Notes: generated from the letters alone by a model not told the origin. 34,448 bases of DNA from Coriobacteriaceae bacterium (GCA_003862195.1 QOUO01000020.1:1-34448), one strand, 5' to 3'. Positions 9,067 to 17,470 are shown, counted from the stretch's first letter. Numbers and translations: made by a program.

Positions 9067-9788
9067 CGCAGCTCGGTCTCCGGGTGGTCCTTGGTGAGGT
9101 AGTCCTTGTTGGTGACCGTCGCACCCAGGATCTGCTCGCACTTCTCTGCCAGCTCGTCGATGGCCGCGTGGAGGTCGGCCGAGCGCTCCGGCATCACGTT
9201 CTCCATGATGAACATGCAGTGCGGCGTGGCGTCGCTCACCTCCGTGCGCTGGCCGTCGCGCCAGTTCCAGCAGCGGCACACGGCGCCCGCGTCGTCCAGG
9301 TAGGCGATCTCGCCGGGCAGGGTCGGGTCGCTCTCCTCCTCGCCGATGGGCAGGAAGTAGTCGCCGCCCTCGGTCTTGGCCAGGCGGAACGTGCCCTCGA
9401 TGGCGTCGATGTTCTCCGCGCCGATGGGCAGCGCGTACTTGAGGGAAATTGCGTTGCTGATGTCCACGCTCGGCACGATGTGCCCCACGGGGTTGTCCTT
9501 CATCACGCGCTTGAGCAGGTTCTCGACCGAGCAGCGCGCGCCCTTCTTGGTCTTGAACTTGCGGTAGGCCTCACGCCAGACGGCCACCACGGCGTTCTGG
9601 CTGATGGTGCTGCTCGTGAGCCACTCCTCCGCCTTGGCGTTGGCGCGGTCCAGGAACCTTGCGGCTGCCTTCGCGTTCTCCTCGCTGATCTGGTCCGTCG
9701 GCTTGATGCCGTCCACGCACAGCACGCCGATCTCCACCTCCGGGAAGACCTCCCAGAACGAGTCCTCCACCACGAACCTCTTGCCCAT
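9063..9788 (-). CDS. B3/B4 tRNA-binding domain protein
   Basis: A 241-residue soluble protein resembling the free-standing B3/B4 (PheT beta-subunit-like) family. Supporting segments are the region around KKGARCSVENLLKRV, then DISNAISLKYALPIGAENID (about 110-129), GGDYFLPIGEEE, and the C-terminal HCMFIMENV. In phenylalanyl-tRNA synthetase this fold hydrolyses mischarged tRNA; free-standing members are suspected trans-editing proteins but few are characterised. I chose ATG 9788 because TTGGAGCGAC precedes it; an in-frame Met codon at 9812 would add eight residues without a clear ribosome site. It converges on the aldo/keto reductase with overlapping stops. Confidence 0.7.
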   Translation of the reverse strand: MGKRFVVEDSFWEVFPEVEIGVLCVDGIKPTDQISEENAKAAARFLDRANAKAEEWLTSSTISQNAVVAVWREAYRKFKTKKGARCSVENLLKRVMKDNPVGHIVPSVDISNAISLKYALPIGAENIDAIEGTFRLAKTEGGDYFLPIGEEESDPTLPGEIAYLDDAGAVCRCWNWRDGQRTEVSDATPHCMFIMENVMPERSADLHAAIDELAEKCEQILGATVTNKDYLTKDHPETELR

Positions 9789-10214
9789 GTCGCTCCAATC
9801 GCCCGGGCGCAACGCCGGCGCCGCGTTCTTCTCCTTGGCTCATATCTATACCATACTTTGGAATATTTTGCGCAACAATTCTGCGCGTACGCCAATTCTT
9901 TCAAATCTTTTGTGTCTAAATATGCATTCCAAACTGCATAATTCCCAGGGGAGAAAATCGTGCCGCCGCAGCTTGGGCGCCCCCTTGGCCCCGCGGCGCG
10001 CGCATGGTTTTGACCCATCGGGGCGAATGTCTGCATAGTCGCGCGGGACCGCGGCCGCACCAGCCGCGTGGCCCCCGCCGCACCGTTGCGGAACGGAAAC
10101 GCTCCGCCGCACCGCGCGGCGCACACGGTTAGAATGGAGTGACGGCGCCGGCGGACGGCGCAGGTCACATGGCACGCGGGGCGCTCGCGGCGTCCGGCGG
10201 ATGCGGAGGTTGCT
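9789..10214. other. AT-rich divergent intergenic region before fumC
   Basis: No gene is supported in these 426 bases. The stretch at about 9838-9955 is strikingly AT-rich for this genome. The remainder up to fumC is GC-rich. GTTCTTCTCC at 9825-9834 and GGGGAGAAAATCG near 9951 are variants of the dispersed motif. The region probably holds the promoters of both divergent genes. Confidence 0.6.
9845..9875 (-). promoter_or_regulatory. Candidate promoter of the B3/B4 gene
   Basis: On the minus strand TTGCGC (9875-9870) and TATAGA (9850-9845) are separated by 19 bases, slightly long for a sigma-70 promoter. Transcription would begin near 9838, almost directly on the GGAGAAGAAC motif. Confidence 0.35.
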
Positions 10215-11639
10215 ATGGCAGATGGCACCACGGGCACGCAAGACGGCACCGGCGACCAGGCGTTTCGCGTCGAGCACGACTCCATGGGCGAGGTGCGGGT
10301 CCCCGCGGACGCGCTCTGGGGCGCCCAGACGCAGCGCTCGTACCAGAACTTCCGCATCGGGACGGAGACCATGCCCCGCGGCATCGTCCGCGCCTTCGCC
10401 ATCCTCAAGAAGGCCGCCGCGCAGGCAAACGCGCAACTCGGCACCCTCGACCCCACGGTCGCCTCGCTCATAGAGGAGGCCGCGGACGAGGTCCTGGCCG
10501 GCAAGCACGACGGCGAGTTCCCGCTCAAGGTGTGGCAGACGGGCTCCGGCACGCAATCCAACATGAACGTGAACGAGGTCCTGGCCAACCGCGCCAACCA
10601 GCTCGCGGCCGAGAAGGGCATCGCCCTTGCCAGCCCCGTGCACCCCAACGACTCCGTCAACCGCTCGCAGTCCTCAAACGACACCTTCCCCACCGCCATG
10701 CACGTGGCGGCGGTGCTGGCCGTGCGCCAGGAGCTGGAGCCCGCGGTTGAGCGGCTCATCGCCACGTTCGAGCGGCTCGAGGCCGAGAACGCCGGCGTGG
10801 TCAAGAGCGGCCGCACGCACCTGCAGGACGCGGTCCCCATCGCCTTCAGCCAGGAGATCTCGGGCTGGCGCGGCATGCTCCAGACGTCGCTCGAGCAGCT
10901 TGACGCGAGCCTGCCGATGCTCCGGCGCCTGGCACTGGGCGGCACGGCCGTGGGCACGGGGCTCAACGCGCCGGCTGGCTTCGACACGCTGGTGGCAGAG
11001 CGCATCGCGGCGCTCACGGGCGAGCCGTTCCAGACCGACCCCAACAAGTTCCACGCGCTCACCAGCAAGGACGCCATGGTCTTCTCGCACGGTGCCGTAA
11101 AGGCGCTGGCGGCAAACATGATGAAGATCGCAAACGACGTGCGCTGGCTGGCATCCGGCCCGCGCCTGGGCCTGGGCGAGATCAAGATTCCCGCCAACGA
11201 GCCCGGCAGCTCCATCATGCCCGGCAAGGTGAACCCCACCCAGTGCGAGGCCGTCACGATGGTGGCCGTGCAGGTGATGGGAAACGACGCCGCAATCGGC
11301 TTCGCGGCGAGCCAGGGCAACTTTGAGCTCAACGTGTTCATGCCGGTCATCGCTTACAACTACCTGCAGAGCGCGCGGCTGCTTGCGGACGCCATCGACT
11401 CCTTCAACAGGAACTGCGCCGTCGGCATCAAGGCCAACCGCGAAAAGATGTCCCACAACCTGCACAACTCGCTTATGCTCGTAACGTGCCTCAATCCCTA
11501 CATCGGCTACGAGCGCGCCGCAAAGGTCGCGCACAAGGCGTTTGACGAGGGATGCAGCCTCAGGGAGGCCTGCGTTTCCCTCGGTTACATGACGGAGGAG
11601 AAGTTCGACCAGGTTTTCAAGCCAGAGGAGATGGTCTAG
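10215..11639 (+). CDS. fumC: Class II fumarate hydratase
   Basis: A 474-residue cytoplasmic, iron-independent fumarase interconverting fumarate and malate. The superfamily signature GSSIMPGKVNP with its catalytic serine loop is present (about residues 330-340), with the substrate-site segments TGSGTQSNMNVNE and SSNDTFPTAMH, and SGRTHLQDA for the catalytic histidine region. Length fits the family (about 460-475). The ATG at 10215 follows GGAGGTTGCT. It is followed after four bases by a malic enzyme, so the two likely form an operon converting fumarate via malate to pyruvate. Aspartase and argininosuccinate lyase share the fold, but the overall motifs fit FumC best. Confidence 0.93.
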   Translation: MADGTTGTQDGTGDQAFRVEHDSMGEVRVPADALWGAQTQRSYQNFRIGTETMPRGIVRAFAILKKAAAQANAQLGTLDPTVASLIEEAADEVLAGKHDGEFPLKVWQTGSGTQSNMNVNEVLANRANQLAAEKGIALASPVHPNDSVNRSQSSNDTFPTAMHVAAVLAVRQELEPAVERLIATFERLEAENAGVVKSGRTHLQDAVPIAFSQEISGWRGMLQTSLEQLDASLPMLRRLALGGTAVGTGLNAPAGFDTLVAERIAALTGEPFQTDPNKFHALTSKDAMVFSHGAVKALAANMMKIANDVRWLASGPRLGLGEIKIPANEPGSSIMPGKVNPTQCEAVTMVAVQVMGNDAAIGFAASQGNFELNVFMPVIAYNYLQSARLLADAIDSFNRNCAVGIKANREKMSHNLHNSLMLVTCLNPYIGYERAAKVAHKAFDEGCSLREACVSLGYMTEEKFDQVFKPEEMV

Positions 11640-11643
11640 CAAC

Positions 11644-12801
11644 ATGGACGAGACAAGCGCAAAGAGCCTCAAGCTCCACGAGGAGCTCCAGGGCAAGATC
11701 GAGGTCGTTTCTCGCGCAAAGGCCGAGACGAATGAGGACCTCGCGCTCCTGTACACGCCCGGCGTCGCAGAGCCCTGCCGCCAGATCCAGAAGGACTACA
11801 GCAAGTCCTGGGAGCTGACGCGCCGCTCGCACCTGGTGGCCGTCATCACCAACAGCACGGCGGTCCTGGGCCTTGGTGACATCGGCGCCGCCGCGGGCAT
11901 GCCGGTCATGGAGGGCAAGTGCCTGCTCTTCAAGGAGTTTGGCGACGTGGACGCCTTCCCCATCTGCGTCGACACGCACGACACCGACGAACTCGTGCGC
12001 ACCGTGCAGCTCATCAGCAAGAGCTTTGGCGGCATCAACCTCGAGGACATCGCTGCGCCTCAGTGCTTCGAGGTGGAGGACCGCCTCAAGGAGCTGTGCG
12101 ACATCCCCGTGTTCCACGACGACCAGCACGGTACCGCCATCGTGTCCGCCGCGGGCCTGCTTAACGCCGTCAAGGTGACCGGCAGGAAGATGGGCGAGCT
12201 CAAGATCGTGATGAGCGGTGCAGGCGCGGCCGGCTTGGCCATCGCAACGCTGCTGACCCACATGGGCTTTGGCGACGTCATCCTGTGCGACCGCCACGGC
12301 GCCATCTACGAGGGCCGCGACAACCTGAACCCCTACAAGGAGAAGGTCGCCAAGTACACGAACAAGAACAAGGAGGCCGGTAGCCTGGCCGACGTCCTGA
12401 AGGGCGCCGACGCGTTCCTGGGCGTCTCGAAGCCCGGCCTGGTCACCCCCGACATGGTGCGTACCATGAACAAGGACGCCATCGTCTTCGCCATGGCGAA
12501 CCCCACGCCCGAGATTATGCCGGACGAGGCCAAGGCTGGCGGAGCCAAGGTCGTCGCGACGGGCCGCTCCGACTTCCCCAACCAAATCAACAACGTCCTG
12601 GTGTTCCCCGGCATCTTCAAGGGTGCGCTGCAGGCCAGGGCAAAGCAGATCACCGAGGACATGGAGGTCGCGGCCGCCGAGGCCATCGCGAGCCTCGTCC
12701 CCGAGGACAAGCTCTCCCCGGACTTCATCATCCCGTCCGCGCTCGACAAGAGCGTTGCCGACGTCGTGGCGAAGGCCGTTGCCGACCGCGTCGAGAAGTA
12801 A
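11644..12801 (+). CDS. Malic enzyme (short NAD(P)-dependent form)
   Basis: A 385-residue oxidative decarboxylase of malate to pyruvate and CO2. The N-terminal domain has [11 protein letters not shown] (presumed catalytic Tyr38) and [15 protein letters not shown] with the catalytic lysine region. Metal ligands lie in the EVEDRL and FHDDQHGTA segments. The Rossmann motif is GAGAAGLA (about residues 198-205). It is the compact bacterial form without the phosphotransacetylase-like C-terminal domain of MaeB. Cofactor preference cannot be decided. It starts four bases after fumC and ends before a strong terminator, so it closes that operon. Malolactic enzymes are longer and are excluded by size. 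Confidence 0.92.
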   Translation: MDETSAKSLKLHEELQGKIEVVSRAKAETNEDLALLYTPGVAEPCRQIQKDYSKSWELTRRSHLVAVITNSTAVLGLGDIGAAAGMPVMEGKCLLFKEFGDVDAFPICVDTHDTDELVRTVQLISKSFGGINLEDIAAPQCFEVEDRLKELCDIPVFHDDQHGTAIVSAAGLLNAVKVTGRKMGELKIVMSGAGAAGLAIATLLTHMGFGDVILCDRHGAIYEGRDNLNPYKEKVAKYTNKNKEAGSLADVLKGADAFLGVSKPGLVTPDMVRTMNKDAIVFAMANPTPEIMPDEAKAGGAKVVATGRSDFPNQINNVLVFPGIFKGALQARAKQITEDMEVAAAEAIASLVPEDKLSPDFIIPSALDKSVADVVAKAVADRVEK

Positions 12802-12833
12802 CGCTGCGTTAGGCCAACCAGCTTTGACAGGAA

Positions 12834-12875
12834 CGGCGCGCATCAGCCTCGGGTTGGTGCGCGCCGCCTTTTTTT
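12834..12875 (+). terminator. Strong rho-independent terminator of fumC-malic enzyme operon
   Basis: A 15-bp stem with two G-T wobbles (12834-12848 with 12852-12866), a three-base loop and a run of seven T (12869-12875). It lies 32 bases past the malic enzyme stop and 15 bases before the first palindrome of the adjacent array. Confidence 0.9.
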
Positions 12876-12890
12876 CTGCCGACAACAGCC

Positions 12891-13054
12891 CTAATAACAG
12901 GTTCGCGTTGTTAGAGCTGGCCGACGGATTCTAATAACACTTTTTGGCCATAACCTGTTATTAGAAGTTGCGGGAGGATTCTAATAACAGGTTCGCGTTA
13001 TTAGAGTCGCACGAGAAACTCTAATAACAGTTTTTGCCTCAAACCTGTTATTAG
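12891..13054. repeat. Left palindrome array, units R1-R4
   Basis: Four AT-rich inverted repeats, each beginning CTAATAACA and ending in GTTATTAG or a close variant: R1 12891-12914 (24 nt), R2 12931-12964 (34 nt), R3 12981-13004 (24 nt), R4 13021-13054 (34 nt). Every spacer is exactly 16 nt. Short and long units alternate, giving a 90-bp period. R4 has 10-bp perfect arms, R2 nine, R3 eight; R1 has one wobble. The long units have 14- to 16-nt loops and the short units 8-nt loops. The block lies between the malic enzyme terminator and the end of fic, and contrasts sharply with the GC-rich surroundings. Confidence 0.9.
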
Positions 13055-13095
13055 TTCCTCTCCTAGACCCACCCGACAGGATGCTTTTGGGATTA

Positions 13096-14271
13096 TCAAT
13101 CGAGTGGGTCATCGCCGGCACGGAGTATCTCGAGGTATCGCTCGTAGCTAAAGGTACGGTACCTTTGACGTTTCGTGTTCCGCTGCTCCAACACCCCCCA
13201 CGTCACGAAGCTCCCCACCAAGTTACTGGCACTTGTCACGCTGATGCCAAGGCTCCGAGACACGAACGGGATATCGACGATTGGGTTACCCTCCAACAGG
13301 TTCAGGAGTTTGAGGGCATTGCCACTCCTGCGTCCGCTTAGGGACGGCAGGAGTCGCTCCATCTCCTGGTGCAGCTCCGCCAGTTTGATCATTGACTCCC
13401 TGGCATTCAGTGCGCTCTCCCGGAGGCAATCCGAGAAGAACCCAATCCACCCCTCGTAGTCTCCCTTCTCCCTGACGCGCGTCAGCCAGCCGTAATACTC
13501 GCCCCTACGCCTCTTGAGTTCATAGGAGGGATAGAGCACGGGCTTCTCGAGAATTCCATCGTTCATAAGGGAAAGCGTGATGAGGAGACGTCCAACCCTG
13601 CCATTCCCGTCGAGAAATGGGTGCGCCGTCTCGAACTGATAGTGCGCCAACCCCGCCTTAACGATCGGGTCGATGGGCTGCTCGTTGTTGATGAAGTTCT
13701 CAAGGTCAGACAACGTCCTCCCCAAATCCTCGACGTTCGGAGGCACATAGCTGGCCTGAGAGAGCGTGCACCCCGTGGGACCGACCCAGTTCTGCGACGT
13801 CCGCACCTCTCCAGGGTTTCGGTCTCCTCCCCTGACGCCAGCTAGCAGAACGGAATGTACGTCCCTAAGCAGCCTCGTACAGAGTGGAAGGGACTTCATG
13901 TCCTCTTCCGCGCGCTTTGTTGCCCTCACATAGTTGACGACGTCCGTAAGATCGCGACTGGCATTCTTGTCCAACGTCGGATCAAGAACATCGTCGAAGG
14001 TGCATTGAGTACCCTCTATCTGCGAGGACAGTAACGCCTCCTTGCGGACGTACATGGTGAGGTACATGCCGACGTTGGGAACGAACCGAGCCATGCCCTG
14101 AACCTCGCCTATGATGGCACGACATTCGGCAATCGACCGCATCGTCGAGCCATCAAGCTCGAGGGGCAGTACCGACTGCAAGGGCGCGGGGCAGAAGGAG
14201 TTGTAGGCGAGCTTCCCCGATAGGTTCGACACGATCCTGCCCTGCCGACCGGGGACGAACTGATCGAGCAT
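13096..14271 (-). CDS. Fic/DOC-family protein (putative AMP-transferase) with C-terminal winged helix
   Basis: A 391-residue protein with the Fic active-site motif HPFLDGNGRVGR (residues 217-228), in which His217 is the presumed catalytic base. An N-terminal Fic_N-like region carries SSQIEG (S82-x3-E86-G87), which matches the class II inhibitory-helix motif that keeps Fic enzymes auto-inhibited. The C terminus (about 330-385) looks like a winged helix-turn-helix. Family members transfer AMP to protein hydroxyls; the target here is unknown. I chose ATG 14271 because GGTGGAGAG precedes it; a GTG at 14286 would add five residues. A palindrome (R5) ends 17 bases upstream of this start and arrays lie on both sides. 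The GC content is visibly lower than that of neighbouring genes. No separate antitoxin gene is present. Confidence 0.88.
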   Translation of the reverse strand: MLDQFVPGRQGRIVSNLSGKLAYNSFCPAPLQSVLPLELDGSTMRSIAECRAIIGEVQGMARFVPNVGMYLTMYVRKEALLSSQIEGTQCTFDDVLDPTLDKNASRDLTDVVNYVRATKRAEEDMKSLPLCTRLLRDVHSVLLAGVRGGDRNPGEVRTSQNWVGPTGCTLSQASYVPPNVEDLGRTLSDLENFINNEQPIDPIVKAGLAHYQFETAHPFLDGNGRVGRLLITLSLMNDGILEKPVLYPSYELKRRRGEYYGWLTRVREKGDYEGWIGFFSDCLRESALNARESMIKLAELHQEMERLLPSLSGRRSGNALKLLNLLEGNPIVDIPFVSRSLGISVTSASNLVGSFVTWGVLEQRNTKRQRYRTFSYERYLEILRAGDDPLD

Positions 14272-14287
14272 ATCTCTCCACCTCACT

Positions 14288-14411
14288 CTAATAACACTTT
14301 TCGGTCTTAATCTGTTATTAGATTACACGGAACAATTCTAATAACAGATTCGCGTTGTTAAAATCGCACGAGAAACTCTAATAACAGTTTTTGCCTCAAA
14401 CCTGTTATTAG
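14288..14411. repeat. Right palindrome array, units R5-R7
   Basis: Three units with the same architecture as the left array: R5 14288-14321 (34 nt), R6 14338-14361 (24 nt) and R7 14378-14411 (34 nt), with exact 16-nt spacers. R7 is identical to R4. The R6-R7 spacer differs from the R3-R4 spacer by one base. R6 has decayed outer bases. R5 sits just upstream of the fic ribosome site and R6-R7 extend into its probable promoter region. The whole block is a direct copy of R2-R4. Confidence 0.9.
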
Positions 14412-14585
14412 AATCCGTCAGGCGATTCCCATCCCAAGGTCCGCCCACCACGCTCAGCCCTCTGCTGATGTTGTGCCATTGGGCCCGAATGCCGACTCCT
14501 AACACGCGCGGATCGTCTTTCCATGCGAAAATAAGCAGACTAGTGATGTTGCGATGGTATGAGTGCGTGGGAAGGGGGCGTTGGC

Positions 14586-16013
14586 GTGACCGAGAGGCGA
14601 AGGCCCACCAAGAGGTCATCCCAAGGCTCCAGGGGTCCACAAAGGCGCAGCTCTTCTCCCCAAGGTGGAAGGCACGCCAACGCGGACGCACGACAGCGCT
14701 ACGACGCGCCCGTCCGCAGCTTGCACGGCACGCCGCGCAAGGCATCGCACACGTCCGAAACCCGCGACACCCGCCGTACGCGGCAGGGCGAGCGTGGCAC
14801 CAGGCGCTCGCAGCGCGGAACCTCTCCGCAGGAGCTGCGCGGCACCAGGCGCGAGCCTGGCTCCAGGCACGAGTATCGCGACTACGAGCGCGAGATCAGC
14901 CGGCGCCCCAACCGCCCTCCCGCACGGACCGCGCGCCAGCGCCAGCGCGAGCTCGAGGGCGTGCCCATGCGCCGCGAGGAGTACGGCCAGACCGGCATCG
15001 CCCCGCGCAGCCGCGAGAGCCGCCGCAAGCGTGACGAGCGCCTGCGCCAGATCCGCAGCCTGGCGGGCACGCGTCCCTCCTTCCCGTTCAAGCCGCTCAT
15101 CGCAATCGTGGCGGCGCTGCTCGTCGCGGCGGTGGTCTTCCTCGTGGTGACCAACGTCTCCAAGCTCGTGAGCGCGCCGCAGCAGACACAGAAGGCGACC
15201 ACCACGACCACCGTCAAGAGCAAGGGCGGCCTGTCCACGGCGATCGCGAACGCCAAGAACCTGTTCACCACCACGTACGACTGGGACAACCTCTCCGCCA
15301 AGGGCAGCCGCATCACGTACAAGGCAGACGGCAAGACCGTCAGCCGCACGGGCATCGACGTGTCCGAGCACAACGGCAGCATCAACTGGACCGCGGTCGC
15401 GGACGACGGGATCGACTTCGCGTACATCCGCATCGGCTACCGCGGCTCCGTGCACGGCAACATCAAGGCGGACAAGCGCTTCAAGGAGAACTTCGCCGGC
15501 GCCAAGAAGGCCGGGCTCGACATAGGCGTCTATTTCTTCTCGCAGGCGACGACCACCAAGGAGGCCAAGGCCGAGGCCCGCTACGTGGTCAAGCAGCTGG
15601 GCGGCTACGCGACCAAGTACCCCATCGTGTTTGACATGGAGCCTTCCCAGTCCGGCAACGACCGCGTGGCCGAGCTCAGCAACGCGCAGCTCACGGCCGT
15701 GGCGCAGGCGTTCTGCAAGGAGGTCGAGAGCCTGGGCTACCACGCGTGCGTCTATGGCAGCCGCGCCGACCTCGCGCACTACGACCTTTCGAGCCTGACC
15801 GACTACGGCTTCTGGTACGCGGAGTACGCCGACCAGCCCACGATGGCGCTGCGCTTTGGCATCTGGCAGTACTCCGACTCCGCCACGGTGGACGGCATCG
15901 ACGGCAACGTCGACCTCGACCTCGACCTCACGACCGCGCTCAAGAAGGTCGAGGCGAAGGAGAAGTCCAAGGGCGAGAAGGACGACTCCTCGAGCTCGGG
16001 CTCGTCCTCGTAG
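14586..16013 (+). CDS. Membrane-anchored GH25 muramidase (lysozyme-like)
   Basis: A 475-residue type II membrane protein. Residues 1-168 are a highly basic, Arg/Ser/Gly/Thr-rich tail of low complexity, expected in the cytoplasm. One hydrophobic helix (about 170-192) follows, then a Thr/Lys-rich stalk and a glycoside hydrolase 25 domain from GIDVSEHNGSINW (Asp258) to the C terminus. FDMEPS holds the catalytic Asp350/Glu352 pair. The family cleaves the MurNAc-GlcNAc bond of peptidoglycan, so it likely remodels the cell's own wall. The GTG at 14586 was chosen for its AAGGGGG site; an ATG at 14559 would add nine residues. The C-terminal KGEKDD plus serine tail is encoded by a dispersed 13-mer copy (15971-15983). 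The 174 bases between R7 and this gene hold no other gene. Confidence 0.85.
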   Translation: MTERRRPTKRSSQGSRGPQRRSSSPQGGRHANADARQRYDAPVRSLHGTPRKASHTSETRDTRRTRQGERGTRRSQRGTSPQELRGTRREPGSRHEYRDYEREISRRPNRPPARTARQRQRELEGVPMRREEYGQTGIAPRSRESRRKRDERLRQIRSLAGTRPSFPFKPLIAIVAALLVAAVVFLVVTNVSKLVSAPQQTQKATTTTTVKSKGGLSTAIANAKNLFTTTYDWDNLSAKGSRITYKADGKTVSRTGIDVSEHNGSINWTAVADDGIDFAYIRIGYRGSVHGNIKADKRFKENFAGAKKAGLDIGVYFFSQATTTKEAKAEARYVVKQLGGYATKYPIVFDMEPSQSGNDRVAELSNAQLTAVAQAFCKEVESLGYHACVYGSRADLAHYDLSSLTDYGFWYAEYADQPTMALRFGIWQYSDSATVDGIDGNVDLDLDLTTALKKVEAKEKSKGEKDDSSSSGSSS

Positions 16014-16050
16014 GCAACGGCCAAAGCCAACCGCAAGACACGCCGCCATC

Positions 16051-16080
16051 GGCCCCGCGCGACCCAAACCGCGCGGGGCC
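16051..16080 (+). terminator. GC hairpin after the GH25 gene
   Basis: A perfect 11-bp stem (16051-16061 with 16070-16080) with an eight-base loop, 37 bases after the stop. No T run follows, so it is a probable but non-canonical terminator. Confidence 0.55.
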
Positions 16081-16156
16081 AACGCGTTGCGGCGACACGC
16101 CAGCCGCACATCGGCTACCATGCATCACTAACGCTCTTCGTCACAAAGAGGCACCC

Positions 16157-17335
16157 ATGACCGAATGGCTCATACATCACTTCATCAAGGACGCGGACCA
16201 GACGTCGCTCCCCCGCGTCCGCGACGCCCACGGCACGCTCGCGAGCGTCGTCTGCATCGTCTGCAACGTCGCGCTCTGCGTCGCCAAGGCGCTCGTGGGC
16301 CTGGCGGCGGGATCGCTCTCCGTCGTGGCCGATGCCATCAACAACCTGAGCGACGCCTCGAGCAACATCGTGAGCCTCGTGGGCTTCAAGCTCGCGAGCC
16401 GCCCCGCGGACAAGGGGCACCCCTACGGGCACGGGCGCATCGAGTACCTCTCGGGCGTGATAGTCGCGTTTCTCATCCTGCTCGTGGGCGTCGAGCTCGT
16501 GAAGAGCTCGGTGGAGAAGATCGTGAAGCCGGAGCCGGTGGACTTCTCGCTCGTGACGGTGGCCGTGCTGCTGGCATCCATCGCCGTCAAGGCGTGGATG
16601 GCGCGCTTCAACTCCGCGCTGGGCAGGCGCATCGACTCCGTGACGCTCGAGGCGACGGCGCAGGACTCCAGGAACGACGTGATCACGACCGCCGCCGTGC
16701 TGGCCGCGGGCGCCGTGTCGCAGCTGACGGGGCTCGACCTCGATGGCTGGGCGGGCCTCGCCGTGGGCGCGTTCATCGTGTGGAGCGGCTTCTCGCTCGT
16801 GCGTGAGACGCTGGACCCGCTGCTTGGCCAGGCGCCGGACCCCAAGCTCGTGCGGCACATCCACGACACGATCATGAGCTACCCCGGCGTGCTGGACACG
16901 CACGACCTGATGGTGCACGACTACGGCCCCGGCCGCCGCTTCGCGAGCGCCCACGTGGAGATGCCCGCCGAGATCAGCCCGCTCAAGAGCCACGAGGTGC
17001 TCGACTCCATCGAGCACTACTTCTGCGACGAGGAGGGCCTGCCGCTGGTTCTGCACTACGACCCCGTCGTGACGTTCGACCCCAAGGACCGCGACCTGCA
17101 CCACTGGATGTCCGAGCAGGTCAAGTCCATCGACCCGCGGCTGACCATCCACGACGTGCGCGTGACCCAGGAGGGTGGCGCCCAGCACGTCTCGCTCGAC
17201 TGCGTGCGGCCGCACGGGCTCACGCTCTCCGACGACGAGCTGAGCGACATGGTCTGCCAGATCGTGCACCGCCGCTACCCCAAGGCCGTCTGCCACGTGA
17301 CCGTAGACGCGAGCTACGTGTCGACGGGCGTGTAG
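16157..17335 (+). CDS. Cation diffusion facilitator transporter
   Basis: A 392-residue inner-membrane exporter of divalent metal ions, probably proton-coupled. The transmembrane half spans about residues 28-220 with several hydrophobic helices. Metal-site signatures are DAINNLSDASSN in the second helix and DSRND in the fifth. HPYGHGRIEY is the CDF motif between helices. The cytoplasmic part is longer than the usual 90 residues and seems to hold two consecutive ferredoxin-like units (about 230-310 and 315-390). The N..D and D..D site pattern is compatible with Mn/Fe/Zn, so the metal is not assigned. The ATG at 16157 follows AAGAGG. It stands alone, with hairpins on both sides. Confidence 0.9.
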   Translation: MTEWLIHHFIKDADQTSLPRVRDAHGTLASVVCIVCNVALCVAKALVGLAAGSLSVVADAINNLSDASSNIVSLVGFKLASRPADKGHPYGHGRIEYLSGVIVAFLILLVGVELVKSSVEKIVKPEPVDFSLVTVAVLLASIAVKAWMARFNSALGRRIDSVTLEATAQDSRNDVITTAAVLAAGAVSQLTGLDLDGWAGLAVGAFIVWSGFSLVRETLDPLLGQAPDPKLVRHIHDTIMSYPGVLDTHDLMVHDYGPGRRFASAHVEMPAEISPLKSHEVLDSIEHYFCDEEGLPLVLHYDPVVTFDPKDRDLHHWMSEQVKSIDPRLTIHDVRVTQEGGAQHVSLDCVRPHGLTLSDDELSDMVCQIVHRRYPKAVCHVTVDASYVSTGV

Positions 17336-17397
17336 CGGCGCAGGCCGGGCGGGCCGCGCACCGTCGACGGTAGCCGCCATCAGTACGTAAGAAAGCC

Positions 17398-17423
17398 GGG
17401 GCCGCACGCGCCCGTGCGACCCC
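17398..17423. terminator. Hairpin between convergent CDF gene and bioY
   Basis: An 11-bp stem with one mismatch (17398-17408 with 17413-17423) and a four-base loop. On the minus strand it is followed by GGCTTTCTTAC, which fits termination of bioY. On the plus strand it lies 62 bases past the CDF stop. Confidence 0.55.
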
Positions 17424-17470
17424 GACCCATTAAGCCTTCGCCTGTCGGCAACCAGCCAGCCAGCGCTCCC

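Larger units (their letters stand above)
12931..14411. other. fic cassette bounded by 124-bp direct repeats
   Basis: The segments 12931-13054 and 14288-14411 are both 124 bp, collinear and in direct orientation. They match at 108 of 124 positions by eye, with the last 48 bp identical. They enclose only fic. The 1,357-bp offset would be the size of a circle released by recombination between them. No integrase, transposase or target-site duplication was seen. The cassette is visibly lower in GC than its neighbours, which suggests acquisition. Confidence 0.7.

Noticed and set aside
12891-14411. CRISPR array
   Set aside because: The units are AT-rich palindromes of two alternating lengths, spacers are only 16 nt and one is nearly duplicated, and no cas gene is present.
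12891-14411. Integron attC cassette sites
   Set aside because: The arms do not match the RYYYAAC/GTTRRRY core pair, the units are too short and repeated, and no integrase gene is in the window.
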